Below are positions 56,768-64,000 of a stretch of 64,000 bases of DNA, in pieces; position 1 is the first letter of the stretch, and the number at the start of each line of letters is the position of its first letter. Under the pieces are notes generated by a model, which saw only the letters and a list, made by a program, of their open reading frames with translations, made no database searches and was not told the DNA's origin. The stretch is from Prorocentrum cordatum (lineage: Eukaryota; Sar; Dinophyceae; Prorocentrales; Prorocentraceae), in NCBI GenBank assembly GCA_963575745.1, contig CAUYUJ010021037.1, forward strand, positions 532,501-596,500, given 5' to 3'. Made by a program: the position numbers and the translations under genes.

Positions 56768-56905
56768 TTCCTCCTCCTCCTCCTCCTCCTCCTCCCTCCC
56801 CTCCCCCTCCCCCTCCCCCTCCTCCTCCTCCTCCTCCTCCTCCTTCTCCTCCTCCTTCTCCTCCTCCTCCTCTTCCTCCTCTTCCTCCTCCTCCCCCTCT
56901 CGGAA
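56768..56905. repeat. TCC microsatellite
   Basis: TCC tract with CCCCTCC and TTCTCC variants. Confidence 0.95.
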
Positions 56906-57049
56906 GAGGATGCAAGGAGGAAAACATGCCAAGCGGACAAGGGCCACCCGCAACCGTGAAGGCCAGAGGATTGAAAAGCCGCGCCGGCGTCGGGGCTCAC
57001 TCGAGAGGAAGGCGCAGGATGAACACGGGAGGAGCCTCCTCGGAGGGGG

Positions 57050-57200
57050 GAGGATGAGGAGGGCAAGAACTGGAGGATGAGGGGGGAGGAGATGAGGATG
57101 ATGAGGATGAGGATGATGAGATGAGGATGATGAGGATGAGGATGAGGTTCCTCCTCGGAGGGAGGAACCTCATCGGAGATGAGGATGAGGATGAGGGGGG
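57050..57200. repeat. GAT/GGA-rich short repeats
   Basis: Imperfect GATGAGGATGATGAG repeats containing the inverted pair GGTTCCTCCTCGGAGGGAGG/AACC. Confidence 0.8.
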
Positions 57201-57560
57201 AGGAGGTGGCGAGAACTGCCATTGTCCAGAGGGCCGTGCCCATCTGGCACCTCAATGCACGAGGACGAGTGCCTGCATTCTGTAGCAACTCCTGGGGACC
57301 TCGCATGCCATCCAGCTGGCTCTCACGAATCGACGCTGTTCGACGCAAAATCGAACTTGATCGACGCTAATTTGGCACTCTCCCATCGATGACCAAACAA
57401 AGCACGCAACTGCACTCCAACGACGTACGGAATTGCGAAGACAGGCAAGGCTCCCATGGTTTGCTACCGAAAGTGAGGACGCAAAGGCGGCTGCCTATGG
57501 CTGCTGCCCCGCCTCTGCAGCGGGAGGGCCGTCACTGCCGCAGCGCTGCCGGCGGGGTGC

Positions 57561-58127
57561 CCTGCTCTGGGACCTGGACAAGCAGAGAGCAGAGGGGAGG
57601 GGAACTCCTCCTCCTCCTCCTCCTCCTCCTCCTCCGACTCCTCTCCCTCCTCCCCCTCCTCCTCCTCCTCCTCCTCTTCCTCCTCCTCCTCCTCCTCCTC
57701 CTCCTCTTCCTCCTCCCCCTCCTCCTCCTCCCCCTCCTCCCCTCCTCCTCCTCCTCCTCTTCCTCCTCCTCCTCCTCCTCCTCCTCCTCCTCCTCCTCGC
57801 TGGACACTCGCCAATGCCCGTAAAAACGTGTGCCGGTCGGGGGCTGGACCTGCACCCGCGCGAGCCCATGTTTCGAGCCGCGGGCGTGCTCGCTGGCGCG
57901 CCCCTCGTCTTCTTCCCGCAGAAAGGCTCGCGATCGCATTTTCCGCTCGGGAGGAGCAGGAGGAGGAGGAGGAGAAGAAGGAGGAGGGGGAGCAGGAGGA
58001 GGAGGAGGAGCAGGAGGAGGAGGAGGAGGAGGAGAAGGAGGAGCAGGAGGAGGAGGAGAAGGAGGAGGAGGAGGAGGAGGAGTTCCCCTCCCCTCTGCCC
58101 TCTGCTTGTCCAGGTCCCAGAGGAGGA
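57561..58127. repeat. Giant hairpin with TCC and GGA arms
   Basis: CTGGGACCTGGACAAGCAGA, then AGGGGAACTCC and TCC repeats at the left, is mirrored by GGA repeats, GGAGTTCCCCTCCCCTCTGC and TCTGCTTGTCCAGGTCCCAG at the right. The arms are about 200 bp each, with a loop of about 150 bp of unique sequence. Confidence 0.8.
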
Positions 58128-58287
58128 GGAGGAGGGGAGGAGGAGGAGGAGGAGCAGGAGGAGGGGGAGGAGGATCCTCGAGGGTTCTGGCCGAAGAAAC
58201 AGATGCACACGTCCGAGCGATGTCGGGGCCCCGCCAGGGCAAGCCGCAATGTCGTGGGTTGCTCTTGCGGGGGCTCCCAAGATGCCC

Positions 58288-58385
58288 CCTCCTCCTCCTC
58301 CTCCTCCTCCTCCTCCTCGTCCTCCTCCTCCTCCTCCTCCTCGTCCTCCTCCTCCTCCTCCTCGTCCTCCTCCTCGTTCTCCTCC
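58288..58385. repeat. TCC microsatellite
   Basis: TCC tract with periodic TCG interruptions. Confidence 0.95.
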
Positions 58386-58389
58386 GTGC

Positions 58390-59174
58390 CGTGAGAACAT
58401 CGCCTCACTGGGGACCCACCACCTTCAGAAAACGTCTCGGGATGAGACTCCGGCCGCGGTGAATGGGTCGAGAGGTCCAGAGGTCGACGCCGTAAAAACA
58501 CGAAAGCACGACCTCGGGGGGTCCTTGGACATGGGTGTTGGACGGAGGAGGTGGATGGACTTAAAACGAACACAAGATCTGGATAAAGTCGGATCGGGTA
58601 CATCGGTGATCATTGAGGTCCAGCAGTTCTGAAAGATGTATAAGGGGGCATCGGCCTTCTGGGGGATGTGTCGGGCGCATCGGCCTTCTCAGCTCGTTCT
58701 GGAACGTTCTGGAACGAGGTGTCCGATTCTGGACCCAGTGAACGGAGTGTGCGAAGAAAACGACGGGTGAGACGGAGAGACGGGACGGACAGAGAGAGGG
58801 GGGCGGGGGGGGGCGAGGGGCGAAAGCGCGAGGCGAGGGAAGTGGCGAAGAGACGAGCCAAACCAAGTGGCAGATCCCCCTCGGCGACGTTCCCAGCTCG
58901 GGGCGCCCGAACGGGCGGGCCCAGCGCAGCGGAAGTGGGGCAACCGAAGCAGCAGACTGCTCCTCCTCCTCCTCCTCCTTCTCCTCCTTCTCGTCACGTG
59001 GCTGCCTGTTCTCGAGGGTGAGCATGAGTGCAGACACAGGAGCAACGAGGTCCACGAGTCCCCTCGGTTGGAGGCCCTCTGGGAAGGCCGACGCCTTGCA
59101 GAAACGGATGACCCTCTCGGGGAGCTTGCGACAGAGCTGGGAGAAGCAGCCGTGGGCACAGCTACTCTTGCCTT
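58390..59174. other. No supported gene; one dispersed-repeat copy
   Basis: 58,430-58,530 is a diverged GGCCTC/GACGTCG copy. A short TCC run lies at 58,962-58,985. The rest shows nothing. Confidence 0.4.
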
Positions 59175-59665
59175 TCTCCCCTGATCCCCCCCCCTCTTCT
59201 CCGCATCCTACTCCCCTGCTGCCCCTCCCTCCCTTTCTGGCCCCCTCTCTCCCACTTGCCCCCCGTCCCCTCCTCACCCCCATCCCCATCCTCCTCCGAC
59301 CTCCCCCATATTCCCCTCCCTCCCCCCATATCCCCCTCCTCGCCGACTGCAGAGCGCGAAGGGTGCTATACCCCGTTCGAGCGTGCAACACAGGCACCAG
59401 GTGGCCCCCCCCCCCTGCGAGAGAGAGGCAACGGGCGGCCCCCTGAAGACGGGCCAGCGGGCCTCCCCCTCCCCCTCCTCCTCCTCCTCTCCTCCTCCTC
59501 CTCCTCCTCCTCCTCCTCCTCCCCCTCCCTCCTCCTCCTCCTCCTCCTCCTCCTCCTCCTCCTCCTCCTCCTCCCCCTCCCCCTCCTCCCCCTCCTCCTC
59601 CCCCTCCTGCTCCTCCTCCTCCTCCTCCTCCTCCCCCTCCTGCTCCTCCTCCTCCTCCTCCTCGG
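59175..59665. repeat. Pyrimidine-rich region with a long TCC tract
   Basis: 59,175-59,345 is C/T-rich with CCCATATTCCCCTCC words; 59,470-59,665 is a TCC tract with CCCCTCC variants. No gene is supported. Confidence 0.85.
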
Positions 59666-60251
59666 TGCCAGTGAGGCCGAACAGGCCAAACCTCTCTGCA
59701 CGTCAACGCCTGCGGGCCTCACGTGCTCGGGGGGACTCGCTCCGCGCCTCTGAGCACCACGAGGGAGAGCAGCATCATCAGTGGAGAAGAAACCCCACCA
59801 CTGCTCTTGGGCACGCTTGCCCAGCTCCCTTCGGGCGTTGGCAGAGTTGGGTTTAGTGGAACCTGGTTCAACGATTTACACAAGGGGCGCCCCCCCGTCC
59901 CATTTCCACTAACCGCAACTGGCGTCACCCAAAAAACACCAGTTACGGCAGACCTGGTTTAGTGAATCTGGCCAATTGAGGGGCCCCAGGGCCCTACCAC
60001 TAACCGGGTCGCCTTACCCGGGGTCCTGGCTATACCCGATCCCTGGCCATGCGCGAACCCCGTGCTCGACACTGGTAAGGCGATGCTTGCCCCTCAGGCT
60101 GCGGTTGATGCTTTTCTTGCCGGTCTCCGACTTGCCTGTGTAATCCATCAACAACACAACATCTGAACGCCGCGGCCCTGGGGTGGAAGAGACGCTGCTT
60201 CCGTACAGCGTACAACAAGTCATAGCGTCCACTTGGTCTCTCTGCGCCATC

Positions 60252-60345
60252 CCCCTCCTCCTCCTCCTCCTCCTCCTCCTCCTGCTCCTTCCCCTCCTCC
60301 TCCTCCTCCTCCTCCTCCTCCTCCTCCTCCTCCTCCTCCACTCCT
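60252..60345. repeat. TCC microsatellite
   Basis: TCC tract with one GCTCCTTCC interruption. Confidence 0.95.
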
Positions 60346-60929
60346 TTTCCTTCTACATGCGTCCTCCCTGTCGCGCCCCGAGACGTGGTGGTAGAGCGGG
60401 CCAGGCTTTCGCCTGAGACTTCTTCACCACTTTTGGCCCTGAAACTTCAAATTTGCAACAGCTTCAGAAATGGAGGGCGGGCTATTTTCGAAATGGAGCT
60501 ATCGCCGTAACGCCGCGCCCTTTCGTTTTTCAAATCAGCTCTCACTGAAAGCCTCGTTGTAATGTGTGGGAATACCATTGCTTTGAGTCAGAACAAATAG
60601 TTCCTTTCCAGAACGGAAGCCTCGCCTGAATGCCAGGCCCATAAGACGCTGGTCTTTCGAATGGGGCGCAAGGGACTCACGAGGGAACTTGGGACGGGAG
60701 GGTGTATTGCAGCATCGTTGATGCATGTTGGGTCTTACTCCGATTTACCTCTCGGCCATCCTCCTACGCCCCCTGTCTCTCACTATGTGGTACTTTTTGG
60801 AAGTGCAGGTCGGCTATGGCACGCGTCTGCGGATAGAGACAACAAGTGCGCCATTGGAAGGGATGGGGGGAGGGAGAACATGTCAGATGTGGCGCGATCG
60901 CAGCTAGCTTGCCCCGCGATCCCGAAGAG
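60346..60929. other. No supported gene
   Basis: Non-repetitive. The minus frame at 60,535-60,726 includes KDQRLMGLAFRRGFRSGK, which looks protein-like, but it is too short to call. Confidence 0.35.
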
Positions 60930-61190
60930 AGTCCCAAATCGAATCGATAAGTCGGATCGGCGATCGAAATGGATCGGATCGGCGGAAACCAGCAGCCGAG
61001 TCGGGAAAAGTCGCATCGGCAGAAATCGGCAGCCTAGCATGTCTCCAACAAGAAATCAGAACCCGCATCGGAATCCCGAGTCGCATCGAATCGGAATCGG
61101 AAGTCGTCGAAGTCGAATCGAATCGGAGCAGGCGTCGACATGAGCCCTGTATCCCTCCTCATCTCCTGCCCCCTTCTCCCCTTCCTCCCC
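60930..61190 (+). repeat. AATCGG-rich repeat L, copy 2
   Basis: GATCGGATCGGCGGAAACC, CAGCCGAGTCGGGAAAAG and CGACATGAGCCCTGTATCCC run parallel to copy 1 over about 250 bp. Confidence 0.78.
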
Positions 61191-61208
61191 ACCTTGAGCG
61201 TGGCTTAC

Positions 61209-61363
61209 TGGGGGGTCATAAATGGGGGGGTCAGAAACGGTCCCCTTTCGTGCCCCTTTCGGGCCCCTCCGTAGCCCCAGGGGGCTCGTTTGAGGAACCG
61301 TTTGGAGTACTTTTTCGGACCACCCTCGCCCCCCCCCCCCCCCCCCATTTATGACCCCCCCCC
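61209..61363. mobile_element. Foldback element with CTTAC target duplication
   Basis: Starts TGGGGGGTCATAAATGGG and ends CCCATTTATGACCCCCC; flanked by CTTAC on both sides (61,204-61,208 and 61,364-61,368). One copy only in this window. Confidence 0.75.
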
Positions 61364-61474
61364 CTTACGCAACGCCCATAAAACGACGCGAAGATCGGGA
61401 TGAAATCGGATCGGGATAACTCGGAATCTCTGAGAATCGGCGGGCTTGAAGGATGTATTGGGCGCCGCGGCCGC

Positions 61475-61660
61475 TCCAGAGCGCTCCGGAACGCTCTGAG
61501 AGCGCTCTGGAACGCTCTGCAGCGATGTATCCCGATCCTAGCCCTGTTTTACTAGGGGGGGTGGATATCATGGCGTGGGCCATGATATGTCCCCAGATTT
61601 TATGGCGCTCTCAGAGCGTTCCGGAACGCTCTGAGAGCGCTCCGGAACGCTCTGGAGCGA
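61475..61660. repeat. Two arrays of GAGCG/CGCTC palindromes in opposite order
   Basis: 61,475-61,522 and 61,604-61,660 consist of 10-bp words such as GGAACGCTCT and GAGCGCTCC that alternate orientation. The second array is roughly the reverse complement of the first; a family H fragment lies between them. Confidence 0.8.
61547..61602 (-). mobile_element. Foldback element family H, inverted fragment
   Basis: CTAGGGGGGGTGGATATCAT, then GGGCCATGATATGTCCCCAG, is the reverse complement of the right half of family H. Arrays of GAGCG palindromes lie on both sides. Confidence 0.65.
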
Positions 61661-61994
61661 TTACCCATCGGTCGGAAGAAGTAGGTAGAAACATGAAGTA
61701 GGAAGGCGTTGGAAATACGTTGGGTTTCCGCCCGCCTCCTGAAGAGGAAGGAAGAAGGAAAACCACTCGACTCTTGAAGTAGGAGGGCGCTGAAAGTAGA
61801 TTGGAATCTGGGAATCCAAAAATACCTACTTTCAACGACCGATGGGTACCCCCCCTCCCCCCCCAAGCTTCCGGCTCCGAGCCCCCGACGCCGCGGCGCC
61901 CGCCCCCCCGGCGCGCCTCGCTCAGTCCGTGTCCGACCCGCTGAGGCTCAGGTGGATGCTCATCGTGGAGCTCAGCGCCTCGCCCGGCAGGGGG

Positions 61995-62160
61995 GGGAAT
62001 CGGAAGACCGAGGAGGAGGAGGAGGAGGAGGAGGAGGAGGAGGAGGAGGAGGAGGAGGAGGAGGAGGAGGAGGAGGAGGAGGAGGAGGAGGAGGAGGAGG
62101 AGGAGGAGGAGGAGGAGGAGGAGGAGGAGGAGGAGGAGGAGGAGGAGGAGGAGGGAAGGA
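61995..62160 (+). repeat. GGA microsatellite upstream of the SL retrogene
   Basis: An almost pure GGA tract of about 150 bp runs up to the SL relic. It is preceded by AATCGGAAGACC and GAGGAGG (61,998-62,016). The same 12-mer, followed by TAGGAGG, occurs on the far side of the gene at about 63,735. Confidence 0.9.
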
Positions 62161-62161
62161 G

Positions 62162-62183
62162 GCCGTAGCCGTTTTGGCTCATG
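62162..62183 (+). other. Dinoflagellate spliced-leader (SL) relic in genomic DNA
   Basis: The stretch reads G, CCGTAGCC, G, TTTTGGCTCA, TG. The dinoflagellate SL is D, CCGTAGCC, A, TTTTGGCTCA, AG, so 20 of 22 positions agree. The differences are A to G at position 10 and A to T at the next-to-last base. The SL is normally joined to mRNA 5' ends by trans-splicing and is not encoded next to the genes that receive it. Its presence just before an ORF therefore indicates that the gene came from reverse-transcribed mRNA. The terminal change turns the SL end into ATG, which opens the ORF at 62,181. A GGA tract ends only a few bases upstream. Confidence 0.85.
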
Positions 62184-63320
62184 CCTTTCCGTAGGCCCCA
62201 CGCTCCTGGACCTTGTCCCCAGCCGTACCCTGCGACCCCAGATTCACGGGGCATCGCGGCGGGCGGGGGGGACTTGGGGGAGCGGGGCATTGGGCTTATG
62301 GGCATGGCGCGGGAAGATGCCCGTGGTGGTGTCTGGAAGCGTTCGCGAGCGGAATGCTCAGCTGCTCGGCATGCCGCTCAAGCCAGTGTGGATGCCGCAC
62401 TGCAACGTCTCAGCGTCGAGAGGGACGAGCTCAAGAGGAAGCTGGACCACCTGGTGTCAGCCACTGCGATCGCCCTGGACATGCCAGCTGCGGGTGCCGA
62501 TCGAGTGGTGGCGATGGTCCCTTGCCTCGTCAAATTGGTTGAAGGCATTCAACCAGAGCACCAGGAGTGCCTACGACGCAATGTTGCCCTGCACGCATTG
62601 GCCCCTGGGATGAAGATTTCTTGCGCCAACGGCAAGGAGTTGCGTAAAGCCCAGCACGGGCCCCGTCTCGAGACTTTGCTTCATGCTGAACAGGTCCCTG
62701 GCTCTTTCTGCTGGAATGGTGGTGCTACTGTGTTTGTCGCGGGGGCCGCTGCTCATTTTCTTGCAAGGAATGCCGAGACAGGTGTCAGCCTGGAGTCTGG
62801 TAGCTGCCATGGCCCTCTTGGCGTGTGGGAGCCATTAGTTTGCAGCACTGCGGTGCCTGCACAGCATCCGTCCGAGGCACCCCGCCCCCCAACGGGTGTA
62901 GATGCGAATGACGGGGAATTTAGGCCGGTGCACGGAAAACAGACGAGCGGAGTAACTGAGGAGCAGAAGCCACATGAGACTGACAGCCATGAGTCGGACG
63001 AGGTGTGTTCGGCCACGTCGCTGCCAGGCCCCCCTGCGGCGGCCGCCGAGGTGGTGTCGGAGGTCACGCAGGATGTTGTTGTAGCCAGCCAAAGGAAGGC
63101 CTGTGCGGGGGGACACTGGATGCGCCGGGAGCAAGCTGATGATCACCCTCTGGAATGCGATTCCTGTGCCGGCCCCATCCATTTGGGCAATAAGCTATTC
63201 CTTTGCAGCGCCGAGTTCGACTGTGAAGATTATTACTGCGAAAACTGTGTACACTCAGACCTACGGCGGCCAGAAAACCGACAGCAGTTGATCACTTCTC
63301 CTAGGGCTGAATCTGTTTGA
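62181..63320 (+). CDS. SL-tagged retrogene encoding a C1/ZZ-like Cys-His domain protein
   Basis: A 379-residue ORF. The first ATG lies inside the SL relic, so it was probably not the ancestral start; Met40 (62,298) or Met42 (62,304) is a better original start. Residues about 57-82 could form a short coiled coil. The middle is Ala/Pro/Gly-rich and shows no domain I recognise. The C-terminus has ordered metal ligands: C308-x3-H312, C326-x2-C329, C342-x5-C348-x4-C353-x2-C356-x-H358, with the signature ECDSC...FDCEDYYCENC. This spacing resembles the DC1/C1-like and ZZ zinc-binding families, which bind partner proteins or lipids; no enzyme motif is visible. No intron is apparent, as expected for retroposed cDNA. 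GGA tracts flank it on both sides. The function is unknown, and whether it is expressed from its own promoter cannot be seen. Confidence 0.7.
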   Translation: MPFRRPHAPGPCPQPYPATPDSRGIAAGGGDLGERGIGLMGMAREDARGGVWKRSRAECSAARHAAQASVDAALQRLSVERDELKRKLDHLVSATAIALDMPAAGADRVVAMVPCLVKLVEGIQPEHQECLRRNVALHALAPGMKISCANGKELRKAQHGPRLETLLHAEQVPGSFCWNGGATVFVAGAAAHFLARNAETGVSLESGSCHGPLGVWEPLVCSTAVPAQHPSEAPRPPTGVDANDGEFRPVHGKQTSGVTEEQKPHETDSHESDEVCSATSLPGPPAAAAEVVSEVTQDVVVASQRKACAGGHWMRREQADDHPLECDSCAGPIHLGNKLFLCSAEFDCEDYYCENCVHSDLRRPENRQQLITSPRAESV

Positions 63321-63517
63321 GCTTCTCAAGGCCATTTGTTTGCGGTGGGCCTCATGGATACGTCGCGGTGTGCGCAGCATACGGGTTTGTGTTCATGGAT
63401 TCATCGTGGAGCAGTGCGCAGCCTTGAACGAGTCTTACGGCCAGTCCCTGGAGCTGTACGCCTGACGGTCGGGAGGGGTGCCAGTATGTGGAGAACACCC
63501 TCTAGAGAGGCAAGAGG
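63321..63517 (+). other. 3' flank of the SL retrogene
   Basis: About 200 bases of non-repetitive sequence lie between the stop codon and the next GGA tract. It is probably 3' UTR. I see no poly(A) run marking the end of a retroposed mRNA; the insert may instead end in the GGA tract. Confidence 0.35.
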
Positions 63518-63755
63518 CAAGAGGAGGAGGAGGAGGAGGAGGAGGAGGAGGAGGAGGAGGAGGAGGAGGAGGAGGAGGAGGAGGAGGAGGAGGAGGAGGA
63601 GGAGGAGAGGAGGAGGAGGAGGAGAGGAGGAGGAGGAGGAGAGGAGGAGGAGGAGGAGGAGGAGGAAGGAGGAGGAAGAGGAGGAGGAGGAGGAGGAGAA
63701 GGAGGAGGAGGAGGAGGAGGAGGGGAGGAGGGATAATCGGAAGACCTAGGAGGTG
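63518..63755 (+). repeat. GGA microsatellite downstream of the SL retrogene
   Basis: A GGA tract of about 215 bp with small interruptions. It ends in GGATAATCGGAAGACC and TAGGAGG, which repeats the 12-mer found before the upstream GGA tract. The poly-Arg/Glu/Gly frames here are repeat artefacts. Confidence 0.9.
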
Positions 63756-64000
63756 TTGGGCGTTTGGGGGGTGCCTTCGAGTCCTGGGGTGGGGGGGGCT
63801 CTGGTCCTGGGCCGAAAACGCATTCGCATCCGCAGCTCCCCGGGCTGGGCCCCTGGACCGCGACCCCACGGATGCGGGGCGTCGTTGCTGCGGGTGCCCC
63901 GAGCGGAACGTATCCGTGCGACCGCGCATCCGCGGGATCGCGCCTCGGAATCCAGACCGAACCTGGCACCATAACCCTAACACCATAACCCGAACACCCC

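Noticed and set aside
63518-63750. Arg/Glu/Gly-rich ORFs in GGA tracts here and elsewhere (7.4, 16.3, 58.0, 62.0 kb)
   Set aside because: Pure trinucleotide repeats; every frame is open.

Overview
The window looks like nuclear DNA of a dinoflagellate. The strongest clue is at 62,162-62,183: a 22-base sequence that matches the dinoflagellate trans-spliced leader (SL) at 20 positions sits directly upstream of an open reading frame. This is the usual sign of a gene copied back into the genome from a trans-spliced mRNA. The rest fits: GC-rich sequence, very few genes, very long GGA/TCC microsatellites, many small foldback elements, and non-LTR retroelement ORFs that end in an RNase H domain and a Cys-rich tail. 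A 100-base run of N at 36,445-36,544 is an assembly gap.

Only three intact protein-coding regions are convincing. (1) 16,805-22,168 on the minus strand is a non-LTR retrotransposon polyprotein with AP-endonuclease, reverse transcriptase, a zinc knuckle and RNase H. (2) 31,266-33,809 on the minus strand is an IQ-motif coiled-coil protein. (3) 62,181-63,320 on the plus strand is a retroposed gene for a protein with a C1/ZZ-like Cys-His domain, carrying the SL relic. A fourth coding trace, 39,545-42,035 plus, is a frameshifted relic of a different reverse transcriptase in AT-richer DNA. Two weak exon candidates lie at 55.5-56.35 kb. Most other long open frames are products of simple or tandem repeats that stay open in several frames at once.

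Layout. 0-13 kb: foldback elements, GGA/TCC tracts, CAT-rich DNA and 11-bp CCAAGAGGCCC-type arrays. 13.6-15.6 kb: a minisatellite of about 105 bp with 17 units. 16.1-23.6 kb: a degenerate satellite that hosts the retrotransposon. 24-31 kb: dispersed repeats and a Tc1/mariner-like element. 31-34 kb: the IQ gene. 35.7-36.2 kb: an array of 25-bp palindromes. 36.5-39.1 kb: a pyrimidine-rich satellite. 39.5-42 kb: the RT relic. 42-55 kb: the densest cluster of small terminal-inverted-repeat elements, some nested. 56-64 kb: long TCC/GGA tracts, a giant hairpin and the SL retrogene.

The main theme is mobile DNA rather than a pathway. At least ten families of short non-autonomous foldback elements can be recognised. 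Several have target duplications readable by eye: 5 bp for one seven-copy family and TA for a mariner-like family. Some carry GGA/TCC microsatellites inside their arms, and the retrotransposon and the SL retrogene are both bracketed by GGA tracts. All coordinates of repeats were read by eye and may be off by a few bases.
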